64,000 nucleotides of DNA from Endozoicomonas montiporae CL-33. Its GTDB lineage: Bacteria; Pseudomonadota; Gammaproteobacteria; Pseudomonadales; Endozoicomonadaceae. This document shows positions 19,733-28,891 of the stretch, piece after piece. The notes under the pieces were generated by a model, which ran no database searches, was not told the DNA's origin, and was given only the letters and a program-made list of their open reading frames with translations. The DNA is taken from NCBI RefSeq assembly GCF_001583435.1, contig NZ_CP013251.1:972501-1036500 (forward strand). The letters run 5' to 3'. The translations under genes were made by a program, and so were the position numbers. Each line of letters begins with the position of its first letter. The stretch's first letter is position 1.

Positions 19733-21148
19733 TTATTCAGACCAGAAAATCGGGTTTGAGTAGAACCACAAATCTTCCCATTCGTTGTCCGGATTATTGC
19801 GGTCAAACGGCTGTGGCTCCAGTGTATCGGTATTAGTGCCACGCAAACGTACATAGCCTTTTTCGTACTCAAGCGGAATCTCTACATCCAGAATAATGCG
19901 ACCATTTTCGATCTTCCATTCATCCTTGTAAATACGTTTCAGCACTTTAGTCGTTGAGTTTGTATCGGGCTCGAGATCAATATCAGGGTGGATCGCACCG
20001 ACAATAATGTCGACCCGGTTCAGAACAGGCAGATCACCGTTGTGGTTAGGCTCCATTGCAGCGCCGATATCAATATTCAGGTGAAGTTTTTCCACACCAC
20101 CTGTATTGAGGGTGTCGCCCATCGTCGCACCGTTCTCGCCCCTGGCAGTACTCAAGTTGAGATCCAGCGCATTAATAAGGTCACCAAAGGTTACAAAGAT
20201 ACGACCATAGCGTAAGCCATTCATGATATCAGAGTATTCTTTCTCGGCGTAAACCCAGGTTTTAGAGTATTCACCCGGCCAGTAGTCATTACCCGGAGCA
20301 AGTTCATTCGGGTTATTACGCAACGGATAGAGGTTACTGGTATGTTTATGAAAGTCGGAATTGGAGGTAATCCAGTAAGGGCGACCACTGCCCAGAATAT
20401 GGTCCCATGCACCACCTACGACAGCTGTCATCTGATCCATGCCGCCAATAGACGGGGCGCCGCCGTAACCTCCACGAACAGGAGCCGCCTGATGACCCGG
20501 GGCGCCTTCCATACCCACTTGCACTTCAGGTGCCACATCGTACCAGCCTTTCATGCGGGGTGGTGTAATCTGGCGGAATTTACCCAGCTCACGGGAGGAT
20601 CGGCTTGGATGATTCAGGAATACCAGGGGCTTTTCCTGAAACCTGTCCAGCCACTCCAGGCCTTCCAGCATGTAGGCGTTGCGATGACTTTCAATTTCAG
20701 CTTCTTTGCGACCAAACTGACGCTGGAAGTCACGCATGGTCTCACGCTCAAGGTCGTTGATTGGAAGAATCAGGGTAGCATGGCCGTGTACAGGAATGTT
20801 CCATTCATGACCATAGAAAATCACCATATCATCCACTACTTCACGCGTCTCAAGCAGTTCAGGATAGGCATGCTCAAAGTTGATCATGGAGTGACCCGGA
20901 TCACCATGATCCGTGTTAACAATCCAGCTCAGACCGAACTTTTTTCCCATAGTCGTGTTTTTCAGGTAAGAATATTTAGCATCCCCACCTTTTATAAAAT
21001 TGCCATCCATATCAAAAGTCACACTCCAGTGAGTATGAACATGATGGTCACCCGCCAGCCACTGACGATCTTTATCATCGGCATCTGCGCCAACCGATAC
21101 AGCCAGTAAGCTGGCCAGACAGGAACTCAGCACTTTTCTGCGAAACAT
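19733..21148 (-). CDS. Secreted PHP-domain metal-dependent hydrolase (CehA/McbA-like)
   Basis: 471 residues with a signal peptide (RKVLSSCLASLLAVSVGADA). PHP-type metal ligands are seen in GDHHVHTHWSVTF (HxH), IVNTDHGDPGH and VIFYGHEWNIPVHGHATLI, with a later NSDFHKH. PHP enzymes usually hydrolyse phosphoesters, and CehA/McbA members hydrolyse carbamates. In this locus a secreted phosphodiesterase removing a phosphoglycerol-type substituent from glucan is an attractive idea, but nothing in the sequence fixes the substrate. The gene lies downstream of the lipoprotein gene in the same direction, 139 bp away, separated by two hairpins. Confidence 0.75.
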   Translation of the reverse strand: MFRRKVLSSCLASLLAVSVGADADDKDRQWLAGDHHVHTHWSVTFDMDGNFIKGGDAKYSYLKNTTMGKKFGLSWIVNTDHGDPGHSMINFEHAYPELLETREVVDDMVIFYGHEWNIPVHGHATLILPINDLERETMRDFQRQFGRKEAEIESHRNAYMLEGLEWLDRFQEKPLVFLNHPSRSSRELGKFRQITPPRMKGWYDVAPEVQVGMEGAPGHQAAPVRGGYGGAPSIGGMDQMTAVVGGAWDHILGSGRPYWITSNSDFHKHTSNLYPLRNNPNELAPGNDYWPGEYSKTWVYAEKEYSDIMNGLRYGRIFVTFGDLINALDLNLSTARGENGATMGDTLNTGGVEKLHLNIDIGAAMEPNHNGDLPVLNRVDIIVGAIHPDIDLEPDTNSTTKVLKRIYKDEWKIENGRIILDVEIPLEYEKGYVRLRGTNTDTLEPQPFDRNNPDNEWEDLWFYSNPIFWSE

Positions 21149-21219
21149 ATACTATGTCTCCGTACAACCGTTTCGTTTTAATGGAAGCCCGCCATGGGGT
21201 AACGGGCAAGAGGGGAAGA

Positions 21220-21276
21220 CAGGCTCACTTGGTAGAATGAGCCTGTTCACCTGTCAGTCCTGAAAGGTGAACAGGC
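21220..21276 (-). terminator. Two overlapping, mutually exclusive hairpins between lipoprotein and PHP genes
   Basis: GCCTGTTCACCT (21241-21252) pairs perfectly with AGGTGAACAGGC (21265-21276). CAGGCTCA (21220-21227) pairs with TGAGCCTG (21238-21245). The bases 21241-21245 belong to both stems, so only one can form at a time. On the minus-strand transcript the 12-bp stem comes first. There is no T run after either stem. Confidence 0.55.
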
Positions 21277-21287
21277 CAGGAGTTGCG

Positions 21288-22574
21288 TCAGGGGTTTGTT
21301 GTCAGCTGAATATTGGACACTCTGAACTTAACGCCATTGAGGGTATCGTTGCCACTAACACCCCTCGCACGAATATTCAGGGCCTTGTTCAGATTCAGGG
21401 CCAGCGTATGCTCAATGGCACCGTTACCGCGGGTAAAGAGAGATTTCAGGGGAATAGTGACCCATTCGCCTTTATCCTCTGCAAAGCCAGGCTCAAGATA
21501 AACCACTTGAGAGTTATTGGAGCGATCACCTTCCATATTGACCTGAATCTGCTTTGTCGGGTGAGAGGCATAATCTTCAACAATGATCCAGAAGCGCAGG
21601 TAGCCGTTGTCAATAAGACGACTTACGTCTTTAAACTCCTGATCTGCAGTACGCAACAGCACGCCACCATTGCTACCCGGATTGGCATTATTGTAATGCA
21701 CGACCATTGACTGTCCCTGCCAGCTGATTCTTGGTGACGCTGACCCCCAGGAAGCAGGTGTCCTGGCCCAGCCTGTAGAAGGGGCGTTATCATTCATTTT
21801 GTACAACCATGATACACCCTCATCATCCGTTCGAATGACTTCATTGGTGTCTGCCGGATCAGTACAGCGTAATACATCGCCCGCTGAATCCGTTTCACGA
21901 ATCATGGTGACTTCACTGATATCGAAACGCACATCAGACTCAGAGTGAATTTCGAGAGGAATCACTGTCTTGTTGAAGCTTCCGAGGGTGTCGCGGAAGC
22001 AACTGGTTGGAACTTTAATGGTCTGGTATTCCGGAGAGCCCGCAATAGCGTGAAAAGCGCTGGTGAGATCAACATAGTGCGGATCGGCAATTTCTACATT
22101 CTTATCAGTACTCGCCGTCATCCTGATGGATTTAATGTCGTAGGAACAGTTGCGCCCGAACTCATCACACACTTCAGTTTCCAGTGGCCGGTCATGAACA
22201 CGAACAGCAAACTGGATAGTCCCACCGACTTCGTAGTAACCCAGGTCAACAGGGAGGTTGTTGGCGGTTTTCAGTCGTATTTTAGCCGGTTGCCCTTTAG
22301 TGACCTGGACGCTGATATTGCCCTGCTCTTCAACGGGCTTGTCCATTACGCTGGCAATAATGTTATCGCGAACAACAGGTATGCCCGGGATGACATCAGC
22401 GGTCAGGCCAGCATGATCTTCTATCTCAAACATCATGTTATAGGAAGCGTCCTGACCGTACAGGTAAGTTCTTCGAGCCAGGTTCGAGCTGTAATCGAAA
22501 TCATCCTCTAAACAACCGGTGAGTAGAGATATCGATAAACCACCGAGAATCAGGGACCTGACAGCATTATTCAT
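21288..22574 (-). CDS. Outer lipoprotein with ExoP C-terminal-like (galactose-binding fold) domains
   Basis: About 428 residues. The start at 22574 (MNNAVRSLILGGLSISLLTGC) gives a proper lipoprotein signal with lipobox LLTGC; the upstream 14 codons would spoil it. Two segments resemble the ExoP-C/galactose-binding fold found at the end of GH3 exo-glucanases. One is VDLTSAFHAIAGSPEYQTIK then VPTSCFRDTLGS (middle), and the other, near the end, has LRFWIIVEDYASHPTKQIQV then VTIPLKSLFTRG. No catalytic motif is visible. It is probably a surface or periplasmic glycan-binding protein and is a paralogue of 23054-24442. A perfect operator lies about 100 bp upstream. Confidence 0.7.
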   Translation of the reverse strand: MNNAVRSLILGGLSISLLTGCLEDDFDYSSNLARRTYLYGQDASYNMMFEIEDHAGLTADVIPGIPVVRDNIIASVMDKPVEEQGNISVQVTKGQPAKIRLKTANNLPVDLGYYEVGGTIQFAVRVHDRPLETEVCDEFGRNCSYDIKSIRMTASTDKNVEIADPHYVDLTSAFHAIAGSPEYQTIKVPTSCFRDTLGSFNKTVIPLEIHSESDVRFDISEVTMIRETDSAGDVLRCTDPADTNEVIRTDDEGVSWLYKMNDNAPSTGWARTPASWGSASPRISWQGQSMVVHYNNANPGSNGGVLLRTADQEFKDVSRLIDNGYLRFWIIVEDYASHPTKQIQVNMEGDRSNNSQVVYLEPGFAEDKGEWVTIPLKSLFTRGNGAIEHTLALNLNKALNIRARGVSGNDTLNGVKFRVSNIQLTTNP

Positions 22575-23053
22575 AGAAATATCCAGTTTCTTATATAACA
22601 AAATAGGTATTGCCAATGATGAGGAGTATTAACTTCCTGAAGTACTGATTATTCAAGGGACTCATCAATATAAATTGAAACGTTTCATCAGCGAGGTGAG
22701 GATAAGTGAGTTATCGGTCAATATCAAGACCATACACATTCACGCATGGTGACCCAAAAACGATATAGGAACTCGCTCAAAGCGGATGAATAAAGGCTTT
22801 TCACAAAAAATAAGAGCTTTCCCTATACGCATCCGTCTGTTTTTTTATATGTTTTTATGTTGTTAGATTGATGCAAATCAAAAGAGCGTGATAAATATTG
22901 GTATTAGTTGAATCTATTTGTCTACTGCCGTACTATCGCTTCAGCGGAAACGTTTCTGCAAATCATGATGATAGATTAAGTCGTTTATTGCAGGGCTTGA
23001 CACGCTTCAGGCTTTAACAACCACAACAGATTTCCGTGTAGTAAGGATTTTGT
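22575..23053. promoter_or_regulatory. Divergent regulatory region with two LacI-type operators
   Basis: About 480 bp between the two paralogous lipoprotein genes. TGAAACGTTTCA at 22676-22687 serves the minus-strand gene and GAAACGTTTC at 22947-22956 serves the plus-strand gene. TTGATGCAAATCAA near 22868 is a further dyad, possibly a CRP-like site. No coding frame is supported. Confidence 0.75.
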
Positions 23054-24442
23054 ATGAATAAGACCGTTAAATCGATACTTCTTGGCAGTCTTTCGCTGTC
23101 AATGTTAGCAGGCTGCAATAGTGATGATAGCAGGGAGGATTCAACAGACCCGGCTCCACAACCCCCGGAAATTGTAGCTGAGGAAGTGGTTATCTATGGT
23201 CCGGAAACCACCCGCGACTTTCATATGCGGGTCACTAACAGGAATAATTTTACATTTGATATTCCTGAAGACCTGACTTTGCGAGCTGGCAATATCACCA
23301 CTCAGCCAGGCCTGACAGTAGACCACACCCATGCGGAAAAAACGAAGTATGGCAACCCGATTAACATAATAATCGGTAGCAACGATGAAGGCTCTGTCAT
23401 GATGACAAGCACCACCGGCCAAATCATTGACCTATCTGAGGCAACGATTGACGGCACCTTGCAGTTTGACCTGAAAGTCAACAGCAAACCAGCAAAAGGC
23501 TCCAAGGTCTTTCTGACAATGAGCCACGAGAATCTGTCCGTTGCAAACCCACTACCGCCAATACCAAGCCCTACCGGGATCTCAGAGCAAACAATAGACA
23601 TCACAGGCGCTTTCAACGCTTACTCTGGCGGGGCAAAGCAGACGGTAAGGGTTCCACTCGCCTGTTTCAACACTGAAGAACATGAGTTTGATTTCAGCCA
23701 GACTATCATGCCTTTTGGCCTGCATAGCGACAGCAACCTGGATATCGACCTGAGCAATATCCGCTTTGTGCCAAATTCAACAGGCCACCGTTATGAACTG
23801 CAGTGTCAAAAGCCTGACAATGTCCAAACACTGGCCTCCTCGAATGCTCATAATCTGTTTACGCGCGGCAACAACCCGGATAATGATGATGGCTTTACCG
23901 GTTGGGCCAGGAAATACAAAACATGGAATGGTGGTGGAAGCACAAAAATCAGAACCGATGTTGTTAATAAGGACAACAACAATACCCGTCATCTGCTAGT
24001 GACCTTTATTGAGTCCCAGCCCGCTGGCAGGGGTGGCCTGCTGCTCGACCCGAACAACAACAATATGGACTGGTCTGAGTTTGTGGAAAATGGCGTTCTC
24101 AGATTCCAGTTGCGAGTAGATGACTACGCCCTGCATCCAACCCGGCAGTTGCAGGTAAGTTTTGAAACCGCAGGAAACAACTCCAACAAAATCACGCTCG
24201 ATGAAAACTGCTCCGAAGGAGGCTGGGGCTGGGTTGAAGTACCCGTTAAAGAGCTGATCACCCGTGCAGACGGCGTCGTTGACACTACCATCATTCAGAA
24301 CGTAAGAAACGCCATGCATCTCGCGCCTGCTGATATCAGAGGCCAGGACACACTGCAAGGCATCGCCTACAGACTGATTAACGTCACGCTCCAGCCGACA
24401 CCAGGCAATGAAATTACAGAAGGCTACTGCCAGAGGAAATAA
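23054..24442 (+). CDS. Outer lipoprotein with ExoP C-terminal-like domains, paralogue
   Basis: 462 residues. The lipoprotein signal is MNKTVKSILLGSLSLSMLAGC with lipobox LAGC, followed by a Ser/Asp/Pro-rich linker. It has the same plan as the 21288-22574 protein: DITGAFNAYSGGAKQTVRVP then CFNTEEHEFDFSQTIMPFGL, and a C-terminal LRFQLRVDDYALHPTRQLQV then VEVPVKELITRADG. The two genes are head to head with one operator each. No enzyme motif is visible, so a carbohydrate-capture role is inferred. They may have arisen by duplication and inversion. Confidence 0.7.
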   Translation: MNKTVKSILLGSLSLSMLAGCNSDDSREDSTDPAPQPPEIVAEEVVIYGPETTRDFHMRVTNRNNFTFDIPEDLTLRAGNITTQPGLTVDHTHAEKTKYGNPINIIIGSNDEGSVMMTSTTGQIIDLSEATIDGTLQFDLKVNSKPAKGSKVFLTMSHENLSVANPLPPIPSPTGISEQTIDITGAFNAYSGGAKQTVRVPLACFNTEEHEFDFSQTIMPFGLHSDSNLDIDLSNIRFVPNSTGHRYELQCQKPDNVQTLASSNAHNLFTRGNNPDNDDGFTGWARKYKTWNGGGSTKIRTDVVNKDNNNTRHLLVTFIESQPAGRGGLLLDPNNNNMDWSEFVENGVLRFQLRVDDYALHPTRQLQVSFETAGNNSNKITLDENCSEGGWGWVEVPVKELITRADGVVDTTIIQNVRNAMHLAPADIRGQDTLQGIAYRLINVTLQPTPGNEITEGYCQRK

Positions 24443-24498
24443 TAAGCGAATCAGGGAACTCACCATTTAAAGGGTGTACGCCGACTTATTTTCAAAAG

Positions 24499-24534
24499 CC
24501 GAATTAACTTTTTACTTGTTAGTTCGGTTTTTTT
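24499..24534 (+). terminator. Rho-independent terminator after the lipoprotein gene
   Basis: CCGAATTAAC (24499-24508) pairs with GTTAGTTCGG (24518-24527) with one G-T pair, followed by TTTTTTT. It is a classic terminator 57 bp after the stop codon. Confidence 0.9.
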
Positions 24535-24697
24535 ATGTTTTTTGCACCTTGCTATTCTGTATGATCAGAAAAACTGCATCAGATCATTGAAGTCAAAACA
24601 AATTTGTTTGACTATATATCCACCTTTTAATTAACAAATGTTGTTGCCTGTTGACACGTTGTCGAATGAAACAACAACGCATCTGTAGTAATTAACC

Positions 24698-25261
24698 ATG
24701 TTTAAGAATGTACTCACCGCAGTGGCAGCCGGTGTATTAACCTTTGCTCCCGTTAGCTTTGCTGATTCTGCGCCAACTAATGATACAACCCCAATGAAAG
24801 CCCGCTTTAAGTTTGATATTAACGAACTCCATGATTGCTATAACGACGGTGAAATCATGTTTTTTCGTAATGGCAGGATGACTTACGCAGGCGACGACTT
24901 TATTCTGAGGGAGCCGAAACAGTGGCTTGTTGGGGGCGAAGTGAAACCCGGCGATAAAATTGGTTTAGAACTCTCTGAAGTCAGAATTGAACACGAAGAA
25001 ATGTCCCTTACCTTATTTGACCTGAACGGCAAGCGGGAACTACGTAATCAGAACAATATGCCAGAAGCTGGCGACCAGTGGGAAATCATCATCAGCGACG
25101 GCGTTGTTGCTTTTGGTATTGGTTTTGAGCACAAAACGGCCATGCTGGCACTGTCTTTTGATCTCTTTGACTTAAACAACCCTGAAAACAGGACACGACT
25201 TGATTACAGCCTGAGCTGTAATCAGGAGCCGATTCCTGAACAGAACAGGCAAAAAGGGTAA
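24698..25261 (+). CDS. Secreted protein of unknown function
   Basis: 187 residues with a signal peptide (MFKNVLTAVAAGVLTFAPVSFA, cleavage after SFA). The mature part is acidic and predicted mostly beta (FKFDINELHDCYNDGEIMFF, VKPGDKIGLELSEVRIEHEE, VAFGIGFEHKTAMLALSF). It has two Cys that could form a disulfide. No family is recognised. The gene stands alone between the terminator at 24534 and the convergent outer-membrane barrel gene. No GAAACGTTTC site is seen in front, so membership of the locus is uncertain. Confidence 0.7.
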   Translation: MFKNVLTAVAAGVLTFAPVSFADSAPTNDTTPMKARFKFDINELHDCYNDGEIMFFRNGRMTYAGDDFILREPKQWLVGGEVKPGDKIGLELSEVRIEHEEMSLTLFDLNGKRELRNQNNMPEAGDQWEIIISDGVVAFGIGFEHKTAMLALSFDLFDLNNPENRTRLDYSLSCNQEPIPEQNRQKG

Positions 25262-25538
25262 TGAATCCAGTCTTCGAGCCAGCTTCCGGAATAAACTGAC
25301 CAAGCACCTCGTTAAACAAAATCCCATTCCCATACAGAAACATGGGAGTGGGTTTCGCTATAAAGATTGTCAGCGAACTATGTCAGGTATCAGGGTAAAA
25401 AGAGATAAAATGCTTGCGATGCTAAAAAAAATCCACGAATCAGCAAATGTGGGAATACTGATCCGTGGTGTCTCAAAAAACAACACTGCCAGATAGGCAA
25501 TCAGGAGATTTTACAGGTGCCACTCCAGTCACGAGTAG

Positions 25539-26603
25539 TTAAAAATGAAAGTTAATGCCCGCTTTTGTGAACAACTGCTTTCTGTCACCGGCACCTCTTA
25601 AGTTTCCTGTGTAAAAACGATCGTACTTACGATAGGAGACTTCCAGTAAAGCCTGTAGGGTTTCATTAATTCTGTAAGTGTTCAGGAAAGTATATCGGTT
25701 TATGAAATAACCGGTATCTGTATCTTTATTGAAGTTTTTATTTCTCTGAAAAGAGAACTCTGAACGAAGACCGTTAGATAATGAATGGTTAAGTGTTACT
25801 TTACCAAACTGGTTCAGGTTTGTTTGACCAAGATGATTCTTGTTTTGGTTGCGCGTTAATTGAAACTGAACATGGCGATTAGGACGATAGCGATAGCCTA
25901 TCTGGTAACGAGGATCCTGCGTTTCATAATTATTAGTCTCATCTATCTCTGAGCCATCATCAATATAGAAGCTCTGTTCTCTGTAGCGATAGTCAACATG
26001 GGCATTAAAGTTGTGACTACCAAAACGCTTATTGCCACCGACTTTAATGATATAGGTGTCTGTATTATTTAAACGCCCACCCTGATTGCTTCTGCCAAAC
26101 CCACTGAAATTGGTATATTCAAACTCGGCAAACCAGTTAGCGGTAGGGCTCAAAACCTGTTCAAATCGTGGAGCCAGCTTCATCCAACGGGTTGGAGCGT
26201 CAATCAACTCACCGTTTTCTCCTCGGCTGACATTTGACTCATTCATGGCATAACGGATACGCCAGTTAGGATGGAATTTGGTGTTACCATCGAAAAGTAC
26301 TTTTTTAAACTCGCTGCGACGCTCTCTGTTTCCATAGGTGTTATCGGATAGTTCAATACCCGAAAAGATACGGGTTCGCTTCGGACCATTTTTGTACAAC
26401 CATGGGTTATTTCGTCTTCTTTGCTGTCGTTCGTTGCGTGCATTACGTGCATTGTTAGCAGACATATTGTAGCTATCAAAAACATCCGAACTGATCTCAG
26501 GAAGATTCAAACTTTCTTCCCAGGCTTCAACAACTTGTTTCTCCAGTGCCGTAACAGGTAATGCAACTGAGCCAAATACAAGAGGAAGTAGTAGCTTTTT
26601 CAT
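25539..26603 (-). CDS. Outer-membrane beta-barrel protein, possible oligosaccharide porin
   Basis: 354 residues with a signal peptide (MKKLLLPLVFGSVALPVTA). After a low-complexity Asn/Arg-rich segment (residues about 48-70), the protein alternates in beta-strand pattern with many aromatic and charged residues (FNAHVDYRYREQSFY, YQIGYRYRPNRHVQFQLTRN). It ends in Phe (LFTKAGINFHF), the outer-membrane assembly signature. The barrel size suits a 12-14 strand KdgM-like or DUF2490-like porin. Uptake of gluco-oligosaccharides is inferred from the neighbourhood. A TAAACGTTTC site is about 105 bp upstream. Confidence 0.7.
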   Translation of the reverse strand: MKKLLLPLVFGSVALPVTALEKQVVEAWEESLNLPEISSDVFDSYNMSANNARNARNERQQRRRNNPWLYKNGPKRTRIFSGIELSDNTYGNRERRSEFKKVLFDGNTKFHPNWRIRYAMNESNVSRGENGELIDAPTRWMKLAPRFEQVLSPTANWFAEFEYTNFSGFGRSNQGGRLNNTDTYIIKVGGNKRFGSHNFNAHVDYRYREQSFYIDDGSEIDETNNYETQDPRYQIGYRYRPNRHVQFQLTRNQNKNHLGQTNLNQFGKVTLNHSLSNGLRSEFSFQRNKNFNKDTDTGYFINRYTFLNTYRINETLQALLEVSYRKYDRFYTGNLRGAGDRKQLFTKAGINFHF

Positions 26604-27231
26604 ATGATTTTTTCGCTAATCTTTATTCGTTACCGCTGGAATATAAAAGAGCTGCATTACTTACGTGGTTTCATACGGGCAGCAAATTATTTGAACAGCA
26701 TGAAAGATAAACGTTTCGACCAACGTCGTCAATATCGAATAAGTACATTTGTTTTCGTTAAAAATGACTACAGAACCCTAGAATCACGGCTTTTCGCATA
26801 ATCACACACATGAAAAGGCCTGATAAAACCCGCTAATGTTTGACTTGTGTCATGCTTTGCCAGCTTTATGCTGTCTAATTCAGCCTATTGTAAATAGTAA
26901 ACATTTCTCAACTTTGTATCTGCTACTTGAGCATTTAAACAACATCACAATTAAACAAGTGTGTCGGGCGCATAAAACGCATAAAAATTGAATAATTAAC
27001 GCACACCAAAATTCTATAGGTCTTAATAAACAGCTACTCGCTACTCCATGAGGGTAGATTACTGACCTGTATCATAGAAACAATTCTTTGGCATTTTGTT
27101 CTCAGTTTGATCCTTATAGAGTGTGCAGTTTTTACACTTATGAACTCAACTTCCTGTAAGCGATAAATAGAATGGCTGTCGCCTGTAGTGAAAGAGGTCA
27201 TACTTTTTACAGTAAAGGGCATAACAACCTC
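26604..27231. promoter_or_regulatory. Divergent regulatory region between barrel gene and sulfatase gene
   Basis: 628 bp with no supported gene. TAAACGTTTC at 26708-26717 is one base off the operator and lies on the barrel-gene side. TAAACATTTC at 26898-26907 is a weaker variant, two bases off. The region is otherwise AT-rich. The frame at 26604-26801 has no recognisable product and is not called. Confidence 0.5.
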
Positions 27232-28731
27232 ATGACTTTGCCGTCTTTAAAGAAAGTTGCCTTAGGGCTAACATTTTCAGCTCTGGCCTGCAACGCCTCT
27301 GCAGGCCCGGTTCCGGCACAACGAGCAGCAGAACTTCAACAGCAGCCTAATATTGTCATCATCTTTACCGACGATATGGGCTGGGGAGATGTGGGGTACC
27401 ACGGCTTTGACGATATTAAGACACCCAACATTGACAAACTGGCAGCCAATGGCGCGCACTTTCCCCAGGCTTATGTTTCCGAATCTGTCTGTGGCCCATC
27501 CCGCTCCGGTATGCTGACCGGTGTCTATCAGCAGAGAATGGGCATCTATGGCAATTCCAGCGAAAACCATATTCCCCATGACCAGCCTCTGGCGATGGAA
27601 ATAGTGAAAGACCAGGGGTATGCGACTGCTGTCATAGGAAAATGGCACCTTGGCGACCCGACAGGTAAGCCGAATGAGCGTGGCGCTGACTTCTTTTATG
27701 GCTTTCTGGGTGGCTCTCATGACTACTTCCGCTCCCAGACCGTAGATACGGGCAAACTGCTCCTGGCCCCTATTTATCGTAATGACGAAGTAGTTCCTCC
27801 AATTCAGGAGCAGAACGGCTACCTGACTGAAATGTTCACTGATGAGGCCGTTGGCTTTATTGAGCGCTCGGTTAAAAAAGACAAGTCGTTTTTCCTGTAT
27901 CTTGCCCACCTGGCTGTCCACCACCCATGGCAGGTGCCAGAATCTTATGTTGAGCGACTGAAAGACCTGCCTGTGAAAGAAGGTATTGCTGGTGAAGAAC
28001 GCCGGCACTTTGCCGGAATGGTTCTCGCGTTGGACGACAGCATTGGTCAAGTCATGGATACCCTGAAAGAACAGGGTGTTTACGACAATACCCTGATTGT
28101 TTTCATGAGTGATAATGGTACTCCTGCCGGTCAGGGCTTTGCCCAGCCACGTCGTAAAAAGCGGAACGAGACCACTATGTCCAGCCCCGGCCCCTTCAAT
28201 GGCTTTAAAGGCACTAATTATGAAGGAGGTATTCGTGTACCGTTTGCCATGCAATGGCCTGGCGTCATTCCGGCTGGCCTGAAGTATGAGCCAATGGTAA
28301 GCGCACTGGATATTGTTCCAACCATTGCTTCCCTGTTTGAAGGTACCAATACTGGTATATTCCCGTTTGATGGCACCAACCTGCTGCCTTATCTTCTCGG
28401 TGAAAAGCCTGCGGATGCCATCCCTCACGAGACGTTATACTGGCGTCGTAACGAAGAGTACGCCATTCGCGATGGCGACTGGAAGCTGACCTTCAATCGT
28501 TCACACGGTCCTCAAACCATCCGTCTGTTCAATATGGCGAAAGATCCGGGGGAGTGGGATGATCTTGTCAGCAGGGAGCCAGGGAAAGCTCAGGAGCTCA
28601 AGGATAAGTTTGACGCCTGGGAAGCCGGTCTGCCGGTCAACAGGCTCAGCCACAGACCAACTAACCGAAACTTTGATTACGATAAGGGTCATCGTGTAAA
28701 CGTCAAGGAGTTTAACCGTAACACGCCTTAA
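27232..28731 (+). CDS. Secreted FGly-type sulfatase
   Basis: About 499 residues. The start at 27232 (MTLPSLKKVALGLTFSALAC) puts a signal peptide at the N-terminus (cleavage after NASA); the in-frame ATG at 27172 would add 20 odd residues before it. The family S1 sulfatase signature is complete: metal ligands in IIFTDDMGWGDVGYHG, the CxPSR sequence CGPSRSGMLTG whose Cys is oxidised to formylglycine, GKWHLGD, and a second metal site MSDNGTPAGQG. It is about 80 per cent similar in plan to the sulfatase at 35350-36855. The true leaving group and glycan are unknown; an anaerobic or FGE-type maturase must lie elsewhere. Confidence 0.92.
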   Translation: MTLPSLKKVALGLTFSALACNASAGPVPAQRAAELQQQPNIVIIFTDDMGWGDVGYHGFDDIKTPNIDKLAANGAHFPQAYVSESVCGPSRSGMLTGVYQQRMGIYGNSSENHIPHDQPLAMEIVKDQGYATAVIGKWHLGDPTGKPNERGADFFYGFLGGSHDYFRSQTVDTGKLLLAPIYRNDEVVPPIQEQNGYLTEMFTDEAVGFIERSVKKDKSFFLYLAHLAVHHPWQVPESYVERLKDLPVKEGIAGEERRHFAGMVLALDDSIGQVMDTLKEQGVYDNTLIVFMSDNGTPAGQGFAQPRRKKRNETTMSSPGPFNGFKGTNYEGGIRVPFAMQWPGVIPAGLKYEPMVSALDIVPTIASLFEGTNTGIFPFDGTNLLPYLLGEKPADAIPHETLYWRRNEEYAIRDGDWKLTFNRSHGPQTIRLFNMAKDPGEWDDLVSREPGKAQELKDKFDAWEAGLPVNRLSHRPTNRNFDYDKGHRVNVKEFNRNTP

Positions 28732-28747
28732 TACCTTGCTGGTTCAG

Positions 28748-28769
28748 GGGTATCACCTGCTTGATACCC
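28748..28769 (+). terminator. Hairpin after the first sulfatase gene
   Basis: GGGTATCA (28748-28755) pairs with TGATACCC (28762-28769), 16 bp after the stop. No T run follows, so termination is uncertain. Confidence 0.5.
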
Positions 28770-28845
28770 TTGCCACACGGCTGTTGGGCAGGAATAGACT
28801 ATGAACACGGGGCATTGGTGGCTGAAAGAAGGGATTGTCTACAGG

Positions 28846-28871
28846 AAAAAAGAGCCTGGAAGATCAGGCTC
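28846..28871 (-). terminator. Rho-independent terminator of the short Spy-like gene
   Basis: On the minus strand GAGCCTG then CAGGCTC (28871-28865 with 28858-28852) is followed by a run of six T (28851-28846). It lies 20 bp after the stop codon at 28892. Confidence 0.9.
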
Positions 28872-28891
28872 TGTCAGTCAATCGTTCAGGA

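Noticed and set aside
26604..26801. 65-codon frame right of the barrel gene
   Set aside because: It lies in the divergent promoter region, overlaps an operator variant and has no recognisable content.
27172..27231. Upstream ATG of the first sulfatase
   Set aside because: It would put 20 polar residues before an otherwise perfect signal peptide.
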